64,000 nucleotides of DNA from Flavobacterium panici (GCF_903819335.1 NZ_CAIJDE010000032.1:124001-188000); one strand, 5' to 3'. Shown: positions 8,497-16,964, counted from the first letter of the stretch. A program made the numbers and translations. Notes: generated by a model not told the origin, from the sequence alone.

Positions 8497-9708
8497 ATGA
8501 AAAAAATTGGCATTCTTTTTACCCTTGTTGTTTTATCAGTTTTCTTTACTAACTGCAGCAACAAATCTGATGAATATATTGATCCGCGCGGAACTGACTA
8601 TGCCGGTTCTGAAAGCTGTATTCAATGTCATCAGGTTCAATATAACATGGCATTGCAGAGTTCTCACTTTAAAGCAACTGCTCCCGCAATTTCAGAAAAT
8701 GTTTTAGGCGATTTTGACAAAGGCGATCATACTTTTATTTATGACAAAAACACCAAATTAGTCATGGAAAAACGTAACGATAGTCTTTATCAGGTTTTAT
8801 ATAAAAACGGAAAAGAAGTCGAAGCGCATCCATTTGATATTGTTTTTGGAGTAAAACACGCGCAGACTTCTGTTTACTGGCGTAATAATAATACATACGA
8901 ATTACCTGTTTCTTATTACAATTCTATACATAATTGGGCAACAAGTCCGGGATTTCCTGCTGATAAACCTTATTTTGACCGAATGGTAGTTAAAGATTGT
9001 TATTCGTGCCATGCATCAAATGCCAGCAGCAGAAGCGTCAATCAAAATTCTGAGGAGAAAAATTTTCTATCGATGGATGTTGAAGATATTATCGATAAAA
9101 AAACCATTATTTACGGAATTGATTGTGAGCGCTGCCATGGTCCGGCAAAAAAACACGTTGATTTTCATTTAAAAAATCCAAATGTAAAAGTTGCAAACAG
9201 CATTACCAGTTTTAAAACTTTAAACAGACAGCAAAAACTGGATGCCTGTGCGCTTTGCCACGCTGGAAATGACGGAATGAAAATGAAATCACGTTTTGAA
9301 TTTAAACCGGGAGATAATTTATCTGAGTTTTATCGTGAAACCAGAAGTATTAACGATACAGCCAATTTTGATGTTCATGGAAATCAGTTTCGTTTGATGG
9401 CGCAAAGCAAGTGTTTTATAAACAGCGAAAAAATGGATTGTATTACATGTCATAATCCGCATGAAAATGCTTCTAAGAATATGGCATCGTATTCTAAAAT
9501 TTGTATGACTTGTCATCAAGGTTTAAAACACAATGAAAAAACACTAAAAATAATGCCTGAGAAATTAATGGCCGATAATTGTGTAGAATGTCATATGCCG
9601 AAAAAAACATCAGGAGCAATTAAATTTCAGCTTTCAAACAGTAAACAACTTTCAGAATATATTCTGAGAACACATAAAATTGGTATTTATCCAATGGAAA
9701 AAAAGTAA
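8497..9708 (+). CDS. Seven-heme c-type cytochrome lipoprotein
   Basis: The 403-residue protein has a lipoprotein signal (hydrophobic stretch ending FFTNC, lipidated Cys about residue 20), so it should be anchored in the periplasm or outer membrane. It contains seven CxxCH heme sites: CIQCH, CYSCH, CERCH, CALCH, CITCH, CMTCH and CVECH. The first two-thirds resemble the cytochrome c554-type multiheme fold; the closing NCVECHMPKK is typical of NrfA-related small cytochromes. The sequence shows electron transfer ability, not the partner or substrate. No reductase or quinol oxidase gene is adjacent. It ends directly against lpxH, tail to tail, with no spacer. Confidence 0.88.
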   Translation: MKKIGILFTLVVLSVFFTNCSNKSDEYIDPRGTDYAGSESCIQCHQVQYNMALQSSHFKATAPAISENVLGDFDKGDHTFIYDKNTKLVMEKRNDSLYQVLYKNGKEVEAHPFDIVFGVKHAQTSVYWRNNNTYELPVSYYNSIHNWATSPGFPADKPYFDRMVVKDCYSCHASNASSRSVNQNSEEKNFLSMDVEDIIDKKTIIYGIDCERCHGPAKKHVDFHLKNPNVKVANSITSFKTLNRQQKLDACALCHAGNDGMKMKSRFEFKPGDNLSEFYRETRSINDTANFDVHGNQFRLMAQSKCFINSEKMDCITCHNPHENASKNMASYSKICMTCHQGLKHNEKTLKIMPEKLMADNCVECHMPKKTSGAIKFQLSNSKQLSEYILRTHKIGIYPMEKK

Positions 9709-10452
9709 TTACGATTCGAATTTTTGAAGTTCAAAAGTTTCGCCGTCAAAAACTCCATAAGTAAAATATCCAATCCAGTCACCCAGATTTACGTAGTTTG
9801 AATCCTCGCCTACCGGAATTATCATTGGTAAATGACGATGTCCGAAAATAAAGTAATTGTAATGTTTGGTTTCTAATTTACGTTTGGCGTATAAAACCAG
9901 CCATTCGTTTTCTTCACCTAAAAATTTTACGTCTTCGTCACCGGAAATTAGTTTGTTTTTTACTGATAAATATTGTGCTAAACTTACACCAACATCTGGA
10001 TGAAGCCAGCGAAATAACCATTTTGAAAACGGATTTGTAAATACCTTTTTCATTCGTTTATAACCTTTATCGCCAGGACCTTTTCCGTCGCCGTGACCAA
10101 TTAAAAAGGTTTTTCCGTTAAAAGTAAATTCTTTATTGTCGTGGTAAACCGGGATATTTAATTCGGTTTGAAAATAATCATTCATCCATAAATCGTGATT
10201 TCCAACGAAAAAATAAATCGGAATGCCGCTGTCGCGAATTTCAGCCAGTTTTCCTAAAACACGAACAAAACCTTTTGGAACAACAGTTTTGTATTCGAAC
10301 CAAAAATCAAATAAATCACCTAATAAAAAAATCGCTTCGGCATCTTCTTTAACTTTATCAAGCCAAGCCACAAATTTTTGCTCACGCGGCAGGCTCAACT
10401 CGGGAGTTGGCGCACCAAAATGTTGATCTGAAGCAAAATATACTTTTTTCAT
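9709..10452 (-). CDS. lpxH: UDP-2,3-diacylglucosamine diphosphatase
   Basis: LpxH cleaves UDP-2,3-diacylglucosamine to lipid X and UMP, the fourth step of lipid A synthesis at the inner membrane. The 247-residue protein has the calcineurin-like metallophosphatase motifs in order: SDQHFG (D8, H10), GDLFDFWFEY (D41 region), GNHDLWM, GHGDG and FGHRH. The word LFDFWFEY is specific to LpxH-type enzymes among these phosphatases. Length is normal. It stands alone on the minus strand; the gap to queD holds only low-complexity repeats. Confidence 0.92.
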   Translation of the reverse strand: MKKVYFASDQHFGAPTPELSLPREQKFVAWLDKVKEDAEAIFLLGDLFDFWFEYKTVVPKGFVRVLGKLAEIRDSGIPIYFFVGNHDLWMNDYFQTELNIPVYHDNKEFTFNGKTFLIGHGDGKGPGDKGYKRMKKVFTNPFSKWLFRWLHPDVGVSLAQYLSVKNKLISGDEDVKFLGEENEWLVLYAKRKLETKHYNYFIFGHRHLPMIIPVGEDSNYVNLGDWIGYFTYGVFDGETFELQKFES

Positions 10453-10456
10453 TTAG

Positions 10457-10545
10457 ATTATTAGATAATTAGACTTCTTAGATTTTTAGACTTTTGTCTC
10501 TCTGAGCGAAGTCGAAGAGTTTGGAATTTGGAATTTAAAAAATTG
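10457..10545. repeat. Low-complexity intergenic repeat patch
   Basis: The stretch between lpxH and queD holds the words TTAGATTATTAGATAATTAG, CTGAGCGAAGTCGAAGAG and TTTGGAATTTGGAATTT. Each recurs in flavobacterial intergenic DNA; the first is also at 30666-30710 and the last at 13981-14029 (opposite strand) and around 20890-20950. No gene is visible. Confidence 0.5.
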
Positions 10546-10550
10546 AATAT

Positions 10551-11003
10551 TTACAAATTATCAGATGCGTACCATTCTGCAAATGAAGATTCTGTTTCCT
10601 GAAGTTTAAGGGAGAAAAGAGAAATTCCAGACGGAAGTCTTGCGATAATTCTTTCTGCAAAATCTACCACCATGTTTTCACTTGTTGGCTGATAATCAAC
10701 CAAAATTACATGATGTCCACGGTTTTTTAATTCATTTGCTAATTCGACATGCGGCGTTGTTTGGTTAAAAACAGTTGCATGATCGAACTGATCGACGATT
10801 TCTTCTTTTACAATTTTCTTTAGATCAGAAAAGTCAATCACCATTCCGAATTTCACATTAGACCTGTCAGTAATTGGCGAACCAATAACGGTTACCGACA
10901 ATTTATAACTGTGCCCGTGAACGTTCTTGCATTTTCCGTCGTAACCGTACAATGCATGTCCGGTTTCGAAACTAAATTGTTTTGTAATTCTGATATTACT
11001 CAT
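10551..11003 (-). CDS. queD: 6-carboxytetrahydropterin synthase (QueD/PTPS family)
   Basis: The enzyme converts 7,8-dihydroneopterin triphosphate to 6-carboxytetrahydropterin, the first committed step to queuosine after GTP cyclohydrolase I. The 150-residue protein shows the zinc ligands H16, H29 and H31 in ETGHAL and NVHGHSY, the catalytic Cys25 in GKCKN, and the later DHATVFN and PTSENMV segments with the closing ETESSFAEW. These are all family signatures. Other queuosine genes are not in the window. A 58-residue membrane protein follows upstream with a 32-base gap. Confidence 0.92.
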   Translation of the reverse strand: MSNIRITKQFSFETGHALYGYDGKCKNVHGHSYKLSVTVIGSPITDRSNVKFGMVIDFSDLKKIVKEEIVDQFDHATVFNQTTPHVELANELKNRGHHVILVDYQPTSENMVVDFAERIIARLPSGISLFSLKLQETESSFAEWYASDNL

Positions 11004-11035
11004 CGATTTTTAATTTAAGGTTGCAAATTTACAAA

Positions 11036-11212
11036 TTAATAACCGTTTTTGTCTCTTTTTTTGGCTCTGATATACATCCAGTAAGCAATTCCTATCAAAA
11101 ACAGGAACGGAATAAAAGATCCTATCAAAACTCCAATTTGATAACCGCTGTCTGGAGCGTTTTTAATTTTCTCTGCAACATCGACTTTTTGCAGTAATGA
11201 AATAATATACAT
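11036..11212 (-). CDS. Small single-pass membrane protein, unknown
   Basis: The ATG at 11210-11212 gives 58 residues; a TTG two codons earlier is a less likely start. One hydrophobic segment (GVLIGSFIPFLFLIGIAYWM) is followed by a basic tail, RAKKRDKNGY, so the C-terminus should face the cytosol. No family is recognised. It is next to queD and may share its transcript. Confidence 0.55.
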   Translation of the reverse strand: MYIISLLQKVDVAEKIKNAPDSGYQIGVLIGSFIPFLFLIGIAYWMYIRAKKRDKNGY

Positions 11213-11234
11213 ATTCAAAGAATTTATTTAACAC

Positions 11235-11357
11235 ATAGAAACATAGATTTCTATACTTGATAAAAGAATAATAAAAAAACCAGTTTTTCACGCATAGCTA
11301 TGTGCATAAATGCAAGTGAAACGCCTTTATACAAAAGCCAAAAAACTATGTTTCTAT
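11235..11357. repeat. Inverted repeat, 12-bp arms
   Basis: ATAGAAACATAG at 11235-11246 is matched by CTATGTTTCTAT at 11346-11357, with a small inner palindrome GCATAGCTATGTGC near 11292. It fills the gap between the small membrane protein and the crotonase gene. Confidence 0.55.
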
Positions 11358-11379
11358 CTGTTTAAATTATTAAGCAAAC

Positions 11380-12144
11380 TTATTTTTTAAATTGTCTCAA
11401 GGCATTTCTGCTAAAATCAGACAAAACTAGTTTTCCTGTAATTGAAGCTCTTTCGATTAGTAATGATTCCCATTGTTCTGTACCTACCCAAATAATCTTT
11501 TTCATTTCCTGAAGCGCTTCGGGATTGTATGAACTTAATTTTTTAGCAAAATTCTGAACATCGTTATCCAGATTAGAAGCATCGCATAAAACAGAATATA
11601 ACCCTTTTTGAAAAGCCCATTCAGCTGTTTTCCATTGCTCGGCAGCCAATGTCATTTCGGCCATTGCAGTTTTTCCTATTTTACGAGAAACAGCTGGTTC
11701 AATTACAAAAGGTCCAATTCCGATAGCGAGTTCAGATAATTTCACATCACTTAACAATGTTGCAAAAGTATAATCACAAGCCGCAATAATTCCCACGCCT
11801 CCACCAACTGCTTTTCCCTGAACGCGGCCAATAATTAATTTATTGCAATTACGCATTGCATTTAGCAAATGTGCAAAACCAGAAAAAAATTCTGCCCCTT
11901 GTTCTTCATTTTCAACTTGTAAAAGTTCATCAAATGAAGCTCCGGAACAAAAAGCTTTTGTTCCCTGACTTTTTAAAATGATAACCGAAACATTCTCATT
12001 TCGGCTCAATTCGTTGATTTCTGTTGTCAGTTGATTTAATAATTCACGTGGAAAAGAATTACTTGCAGGATGCCCAAACTGCACTGTGGCAATTGTATCT
12101 TGAAAAGAAGTCTCTAAAGATCCTTTTGTATTTTCTGAACTCAT
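11380..12144 (-). CDS. Enoyl-CoA hydratase/isomerase (crotonase) family protein
   Basis: The 254-residue protein has the crotonase fold. The oxyanion-hole segments are visible in KAFCSGASFDEL (about 67-78) and GKAVGGGVGIIAACD (about 110-124), and the substrate-side helix in LAIGIGPFVIEPAVSRKIG. The usual catalytic glutamates of true hydratases are not obvious, so it may be a methylglutaconyl-CoA-hydratase-like or isomerase member. It is a single-gene unit; no acyl-CoA dehydrogenase or thiolase lies beside it. The family is secure; the substrate is not known. Confidence 0.85.
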   Translation of the reverse strand: MSSENTKGSLETSFQDTIATVQFGHPASNSFPRELLNQLTTEINELSRNENVSVIILKSQGTKAFCSGASFDELLQVENEEQGAEFFSGFAHLLNAMRNCNKLIIGRVQGKAVGGGVGIIAACDYTFATLLSDVKLSELAIGIGPFVIEPAVSRKIGKTAMAEMTLAAEQWKTAEWAFQKGLYSVLCDASNLDNDVQNFAKKLSSYNPEALQEMKKIIWVGTEQWESLLIERASITGKLVLSDFSRNALRQFKK

Positions 12145-12247
12145 AAAAATATTTTTAAACGTAAAGTTACGCTTTTGAAAAATATTTATCTGATAGGTTC
12201 TAAAATTTGTTTTTTGAGAAATATTTGACTTTATTTGTTAACGCTTT

Positions 12248-12321
12248 GGGGGATTAGCTCATTTGGCTAGAGTACTTGCCTGGCAGGCAAGGGGTGACCG
12301 GTTCGAATCCGGTATTCTCCA
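12248..12321 (+). tRNA. tRNA-Ala (anticodon GGC)
   Basis: The 74-base sequence folds as a cloverleaf: acceptor GGGGGAT with ATTCTCC, D arm GCTC/GAGT, anticodon stem CTTGC/GCAAG with loop CTGGCAG, variable loop of five, and T arm ACCGG/CCGGT with loop TTCGAAT. The anticodon is GGC. The acceptor has the G3-U70 wobble pair that is the alanine identity element. The discriminator is A and CCA is not encoded. A strong hairpin terminator follows ten bases later. Confidence 0.96.
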
Positions 12322-12330
12322 CGAAAAATA

Positions 12331-12364
12331 AAACCTTGTAAATTTAATTTTACAAGGTTTTTTA
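12331..12364 (+). terminator. Rho-independent terminator after tRNA-Ala
   Basis: AAACCTTGTAAA at 12331-12342 and its perfect complement at 12349-12360 enclose a six-base loop and run into a T stretch. Confidence 0.85.
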
Positions 12365-12414
12365 TTTTAATCCTCAGAGTTCTAATGTAAACCCCCAGCA
12401 TTTTCAGCACAATC

Positions 12415-12517
12415 TTGTCATTTCGACGAAAGGAGAAATCGCACTCGTATTTCCGCAAAGTAATCGCCAATCTTTGTAGAGTTTCTAGTGCGATTTCTCC
12501 TTTCGTCGAAATGACAA
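12415..12517. repeat. Palindromic element with perfect 30-bp arms
   Basis: The left arm (12415-12444, starting TTGTCATTTCGACGAAAGG) and right arm (12488-12517) are exact reverse complements over 30 bases, around a 43-base centre. The arms read through the word GAGAAATCGCAC. The span 12145-12541 therefore holds only the tRNA, its terminator and this element. Confidence 0.85.
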
Positions 12518-12541
12518 ACTGCATCTATATCTCTCTATAAT

Positions 12542-12724
12542 TTATTTTTCATTTGCCGAATCCTCAGTATTAATATCTACTTCCTCTTCTTTTTTGAAAT
12601 CATTATTCAGCAAATCAGTAAGTTTCTTTTTTTCCTTTTGATTTTTTCTAATTGTTAATACAACCAAAATGATAATCAAAACGGCTACAACTCCTATTAC
12701 AATCCAATTAATTTCCATAATCAT
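12542..12724 (-). CDS. Small single-pass membrane protein, unknown
   Basis: The product is 60 residues, with a hydrophobic N-terminal helix (residues about 6-25), then basic RKNQKEKKK and an acidic tail. The topology is a short outside N-terminus and a cytosolic charged tail. A second ATG two codons later is an equal candidate for the start. Such proteins are common and unnamed in flavobacteria. It is isolated between the palindrome and a divergent lipoprotein gene. Confidence 0.55.
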   Translation of the reverse strand: MIMEINWIVIGVVAVLIIILVVLTIRKNQKEKKKLTDLLNNDFKKEEEVDINTEDSANEK

Positions 12725-12944
12725 AAATTTTAATTAAAAGTAAAAATTTAAACTACACTCCATATTATCAAAATGTTAAGCATTATTTTTTGAACTTTAT
12801 TTTACACTTTGAAGCCAGAGAAAAACATCTTTTCCCCTGAAGTGAAATTAGAAAGCTTTTTGTTTTGTGAAAACTTTTTTTACATTTATAATCGTTAATC
12901 ACGATCAATTACAAACCTAAAAAGCACATTTAAATACCACGTTT

Positions 12945-13973
12945 ATGAATATTAAAATACCAACATTACTCGCCGCGACAGCATTCTTATTTTTTTCTTG
13001 TAACAATAAAAAAACCATTGAAGACAAAGAAATACCTGCAGTTGACAAAACTGCAGCGATAGAAAATGACACAATCCAAGAAGAATCAGCTCCCAGAAAA
13101 GAAAGTATCAATTTATTTACAATTATGCCAAAAGACAGCAGTGATATTGCTTTTGTTTCGCTTTCGGACATATACCCAATTGGCGACGAAAAAGATACGC
13201 TTGCTTTGCCTAATCTTGAAAAAATTGGAAAAGACAATGCTGAATATTTTACGTTTGATAAAATTTACAGAAAAAGATTTTTATCTAAAACCAATATCTC
13301 CGAAAATGATTCTGTTTTCGTATTAGATTATGCTAAAAACAAACTGGCTTCTTTTGCTGTAAAAAATCTAAAAACAGCTGCGTTATTAAACGGATATTCT
13401 TCTGGTGAAGATTGGCCTTATCACAACTATGATTATATGATTGGCTTCGAAATCAATAAAAAATATTTGAACGGTTTCAGCGAATATTATAGAGACGCTA
13501 TAGTGTATGTTGGCAAAGAAAATCCATTTTCAAAAGAACGTTTAAAGCCAATTGCCTGGAAAAAAATTGCAAAAAAAGACTGTCCGTCTAAAACATTGAA
13601 AAATGAAGACCGTACTTTATTAAAAAACACAGTATCAGGCAATACCTATTTATTTAAAACAGATAGTTATAATTATTTTCTACAAGATTATCTCGATAGT
13701 CATAAAATAATTTATGCCAGACGTCTTTTAGTTGCCGATTCTAAAACTCAAGATATTATTATCGAAAAACTTTACAGCCAAAGCGAAGGCACCTCTCCTG
13801 CTCCGCTTAATTATGAAGATGGTCCCGATGCCAACCAATGGACAGGAAAACTTTTTAAAGATAAACCGCAAGTTGTTTTCGGCTTTTTGTATGAATCATT
13901 TGGATGTCTGGGAATTTCAATTATTGATAAATCAAACGAAGAAATTTATCTGCAGTGCGATAATCGTCATTAA
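12945..13973 (+). CDS. Lipoprotein of unknown function
   Basis: The 342-residue product has a lipoprotein signal peptide ending LFFSC (Cys about 20), so it is exported and lipid-anchored. After a charged linker the protein continues as a globular region with no motif I know; the words KYLNGFSEYYRD and VFGFLYESFGCLGISII stand out. It starts the accessory patch that runs to 16556, but a seven-copy tandem repeat separates it from the next gene. No function can be assigned. Confidence 0.65.
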   Translation: MNIKIPTLLAATAFLFFSCNNKKTIEDKEIPAVDKTAAIENDTIQEESAPRKESINLFTIMPKDSSDIAFVSLSDIYPIGDEKDTLALPNLEKIGKDNAEYFTFDKIYRKRFLSKTNISENDSVFVLDYAKNKLASFAVKNLKTAALLNGYSSGEDWPYHNYDYMIGFEINKKYLNGFSEYYRDAIVYVGKENPFSKERLKPIAWKKIAKKDCPSKTLKNEDRTLLKNTVSGNTYLFKTDSYNYFLQDYLDSHKIIYARRLLVADSKTQDIIIEKLYSQSEGTSPAPLNYEDGPDANQWTGKLFKDKPQVVFGFLYESFGCLGISIIDKSNEEIYLQCDNRH

Positions 13974-13980
13974 AAACTAA

Positions 13981-14029
13981 AAATTCCAAATTCCAAATTC
14001 CAAATTCCAAATTCCAAATTCCAAATTCC
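13981..14029. repeat. Tandem repeat, seven copies of AAATTCC
   Basis: Seven exact copies of the 7-mer AAATTCC lie back to back just after the lipoprotein stop codon. The same unit, in either orientation and fewer copies, appears at about 10520-10535, 20728-20800 and 20897-20957. Confidence 0.85.
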
Positions 14030-14054
14030 AACTACAAAAATTATAATATATACA

Positions 14055-14639
14055 ATGAAAGAAATTAAAAACCGCATAGCTGCCTGTGAACTTGAATATG
14101 ATGAAATAAAAGAATCGTCTCCAGCTTCAGACGAAGAAATACAAAACTTAAGCACTTATTTTTCGCAGCCTTTACCAGAAGAATTAATTGCGTTTTATAA
14201 AACAGTTGGCGGAATTGAATCTGATGAAATATTCAGCATTTTTTCTCCAGAAAATCTTTTGGAACAAATTCAGGAAAGATCAGATCTTGCAAATAATTCT
14301 ACAGGAATTATCGATATGATTATTGCTTTTTGGGGAAATGACAGACCTGAATTTCAGGAATATGAATTTCTTACCGAAGAACAAACTCAAAAAATAAACG
14401 AAGCTTTTCCGTGTATTGGCTGGATAATGTCAGAAGAAGATATTAATGAAAGTGGCGAATATATAATTTTCGACAAAAACGGAAACTTCACCAATATATA
14501 TTGCCATCAGGATAGTATTGACGATACCGCAAATCAATTACTTGAATTGCTCGTTTCTGGAATTCCGGAAAGAACTTTAGAAGATGTTCTGGAAGAACTT
14601 TTTGAACGTGCCGAAGGAAATTTAAGTCGATGGGATTAA
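14055..14639 (+). CDS. SMI1/KNR4 (SUKH) family protein
   Basis: The 194-residue cytosolic protein has the SUKH signature near its N-terminus: ASDEEIQNLSTYFSQPLPEEL followed by IAFYKTVGGIE at about residues 22-55. SUKH proteins are often immunity proteins of polymorphic toxin systems, but many stand alone. It is followed by two more cytosolic proteins of similar size on the same strand (14692, 15282). No toxin gene is in the patch, so an immunity role is only possible. It is highly acidic. Confidence 0.75.
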   Translation: MKEIKNRIAACELEYDEIKESSPASDEEIQNLSTYFSQPLPEELIAFYKTVGGIESDEIFSIFSPENLLEQIQERSDLANNSTGIIDMIIAFWGNDRPEFQEYEFLTEEQTQKINEAFPCIGWIMSEEDINESGEYIIFDKNGNFTNIYCHQDSIDDTANQLLELLVSGIPERTLEDVLEELFERAEGNLSRWD

Positions 14640-14691
14640 ACCATTATTCTTAATTTTCTAATCAAAATAGTAAAAAACCAAAATCTAAATC

Positions 14692-15261
14692 ATGTCTGAA
14701 TTAAGCTCTTTATATTGTAAAGTAAAAATCTCAAAACCACAGTTTGAAAAGTTTTTAAACAGCCCGCTTGAAGAACCCGAATTAAATGAAAACTGGATCG
14801 ATTGGTGGAACAGCCGCAAAATGTATTCAAAAATGGAATTGACTCCAGAATTACTGCGTACTTATAACGACGATATTAATGAAGAAGTTATTGACGGCTG
14901 GATTGATTATCCCGAAGCAATGGCTTTTTCAGATTACGATGAAACTACCGAAGAATGGCATTGGGGAATGATGTTTTTCAGTCAGAATTTTACAGAAATG
15001 ATACCAATGTTTGCCTTTATCATAAGCTTGGAGAAATACGTGATTGAAGGTACAGAAAACCAAGCGATTGTTTTTCCTTTCTTTTGGGGAGATGACGCTG
15101 TTCATGTTTATATTTATTTTGAAAATGGAAAAGCGATATTGAGTCCGAAAGCGCAGACTTTAAAAGATGTAGATCCGAAGTTTATAGAACAGACAAAAGA
15201 CTTTCTCAACAAAAAATGGGATCAGATGGCGAAAGAAATGGATTTGGATAATTTGGATTAA
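14692..15261 (+). CDS. Unknown acidic cytosolic protein
   Basis: The product is 189 residues, acidic and Trp-rich (NENWIDWWNSRKMYSK, EEWHWGMMFF). There is no signal peptide or membrane segment. The pattern of alternating strands and a final helix recalls small single-domain immunity proteins, but I cannot place it in a family. It lies 52 bases after the SUKH gene and 20 bases before the next unknown gene, so the three are likely co-transcribed. Confidence 0.6.
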   Translation: MSELSSLYCKVKISKPQFEKFLNSPLEEPELNENWIDWWNSRKMYSKMELTPELLRTYNDDINEEVIDGWIDYPEAMAFSDYDETTEEWHWGMMFFSQNFTEMIPMFAFIISLEKYVIEGTENQAIVFPFFWGDDAVHVYIYFENGKAILSPKAQTLKDVDPKFIEQTKDFLNKKWDQMAKEMDLDNLD

Positions 15262-15281
15262 TTTTTAAAGCTTTTATATTG

Positions 15282-16016
15282 ATGATTAATAAGGACAATT
15301 TAAAATTATATACTTACAAAGAACTCAAAGCTGTTCTTCCTGCCGGAAATCAATTAGAGAAACTATACGAAAAAGCAAAAGACAAAAATAAATTTGACGA
15401 ACAATTTATCTGTGTTCACGAAGGTGATATTGCAACAGAAGCGCTAAATCCGAATGATGATGTGGGCTGGGGCGTTTATTATAAATTTATAGAGGAAAAA
15501 GAAAATATTCCGCTTTTTTCTATTCCGGTTATCTTAGGCAATGTCAGCTGCAAAACAGCATCAATAAAAGAAGTTTTGATTACCGGAAATCTTCACACTA
15601 AAAACCTCGACATAAATTATACAAGTAGACCCAATACTTTTTCGCAGGTAATGGGAAATGTAACAGTCGACGAAGTTTTATTTACAACCGGAAAAGGTTT
15701 AGGCGGAAAACCGTTTGAATTTCAGGTAAATGGCGATGTAAATATTCATACCTGGATTAATCTTGAGCAAGCTGGTATTTCGGCAAAATCCTTAACGGTA
15801 AAAAAAGAATTTTCTTTTCCGCAGGTTTATGCTACCGAAGACAGAGGTAAACACGCTCAAAAGGAAACTGATTGGAGCAAACACAGTCTGGAAGAACTTA
15901 CCAATTATTTCAATAAAGAAAATCTTAATTTGGAAGAATATGGAAATTATGTAGAATTCTTTTTCCGCGTTCCTACCAAACTTTCAAAAGCAGATTATGA
16001 TTATCTGGCGAAATAA
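15282..16016 (+). CDS. Unknown cytosolic protein
   Basis: The ATG at 15282 is chosen over the TTG one codon earlier; it gives 244 residues. The middle (about 90-170) repeats short beta strands in the style of ITGNLHTKNL, VMGNVTVDEVLF and VNGDVNIHTWI, which suggests a small parallel beta-helix. The flanks are helical. There is no signal peptide. It is the last gene of the three-gene group with the SUKH protein. No function is known to me. Confidence 0.6.
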   Translation: MINKDNLKLYTYKELKAVLPAGNQLEKLYEKAKDKNKFDEQFICVHEGDIATEALNPNDDVGWGVYYKFIEEKENIPLFSIPVILGNVSCKTASIKEVLITGNLHTKNLDINYTSRPNTFSQVMGNVTVDEVLFTTGKGLGGKPFEFQVNGDVNIHTWINLEQAGISAKSLTVKKEFSFPQVYATEDRGKHAQKETDWSKHSLEELTNYFNKENLNLEEYGNYVEFFFRVPTKLSKADYDYLAK

Positions 16017-16154
16017 TCCAAAATATTAAAACAATAAAATTGTATGAAAAGTTGTATTTTTACTTCTTTCAAACTCTAAATCGTATTTTACCAAAACAAG
16101 TCTGTTTTTTACTGAAAATCGATTTTGTAAATGTTTTTTAAATACCTTTGAATT

Positions 16155-16556
16155 ATGAGCACAGCAACAAAACCAAATCATATCGGGCGAAAAATAAGTC
16201 GTATTCGTGAACTTCGCGATATGAAGCAAGAAGCTTTGGCACAAGCTTTAGGCATGAGCCAGCAATCAATATCTACAATTGAAAACAGCGAAACGATTGA
16301 CGAAGAAAAACTTGTCGAAATTGCAAAAGCACTTGGTGTATCTGCAGAAGCGATAAAGAGTTTTTCTGATGAAAATATGATCACTTATTTCAATACTTTC
16401 CATGATACTGATTTCAGTAATAGTCAAGGAGCTTTTGGTCAAAATCATCAATGCAATTTCAATCCGCTTGATAAAGTTGTGGAACTTTATGAACGTTTGG
16501 TTCAGGCTGAGAAAGATAAGGTTGAATATTTAGAAAAATTATTTAAGGGGAAATAG
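16155..16556 (+). CDS. XRE-family DNA-binding regulator
   Basis: The 133-residue protein has an N-terminal helix-turn-helix of the Cro/CI type (residues about 11-65, with MKQEALAQALGMSQQSISTIE) and a C-terminal coiled coil (NPLDKVVELYERLVQAEKD onwards) that probably mediates dimerisation. The layout, including a middle FHD word and NPL before the coiled coil, matches the regulator at 37433-37837, so the two are paralogues. It stands alone, ended by a bidirectional terminator. Its targets are unknown. Confidence 0.82.
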   Translation: MSTATKPNHIGRKISRIRELRDMKQEALAQALGMSQQSISTIENSETIDEEKLVEIAKALGVSAEAIKSFSDENMITYFNTFHDTDFSNSQGAFGQNHQCNFNPLDKVVELYERLVQAEKDKVEYLEKLFKGK

Positions 16557-16570
16557 TTCTCTTTATTTTT

Positions 16571-16621
16571 AATAATATAAAAAAGCCATTCCTTTTCAGG
16601 AATGGCTTTTTTTATATTATT
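16571..16621. terminator. Bidirectional terminator
   Basis: GCCATTCC and GGAATGGC form the core stem, extended by A runs on the left and T runs on the right, and then by AATAATAT/ATATTATT. It separates the XRE gene from the convergent YegP gene. Confidence 0.85.
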
Positions 16622-16634
16622 AAATTTCGTTCAA

Positions 16635-16964
16635 TTATTCCTGATCATCAATTATTGAATCTAGAGCATTTTTTTTTACGGATTCAATACCATTCTCTCT
16701 AGCTGAAACACTTTCATACATTTCGCTTGATCCAATAATTTGACCATTTGACGCTCTCAAATTAAAATAAGGTCGCCCATTTGAAGATTCTCTTCTATCA
16801 AATCTATTATCATCTTGCGAATTTGTTTTAACAGATTCTACACCATTCAAACAAGCAGCCTTAGTAGTATAACCTTCGCTTGTTAGGATCGTTTGACCAT
16901 TTCCAGCTTTAAGATTAAATTGGAATTCACCATTTGTTCGTTTTGTAATAACAAATTTACCCAT
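16635..16964 (-). CDS. YegP-family protein with two DUF1508 repeats
   Basis: The 109-residue protein is made of two tandem copies of about 48 residues. Each contains the pattern F-N-L-x-A-x-N-G-Q-x-I, seen as FQFNLKAGNGQTILTSEGY and YFNLRASNGQIIGSSEMY, followed by A-x-x-N-G-I/V-E-S-V-K. This is the YegP/DUF1508 fold, a small cytosolic protein of unknown role that forms dimers. The length is typical. It lies before the PIN gene on the same strand with a 48-base gap. Confidence 0.9.
   Translation of the reverse strand: MGKFVITKRTNGEFQFNLKAGNGQTILTSEGYTTKAACLNGVESVKTNSQDDNRFDRRESSNGRPYFNLRASNGQIIGSSEMYESVSARENGIESVKKNALDSIIDDQE

Noticed and set aside
12267..12524. Open frame of 85 codons on the minus strand
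   Set aside because: It runs antisense through the tRNA-Ala gene, its terminator and the 30-bp palindrome, and codes for palindrome-derived sequence.
13981..14029. Possible direct-repeat origin or iteron array
   Set aside because: The units are 7 bases, pure low complexity, with no initiator gene nearby, and the same word is spread through other spacers.
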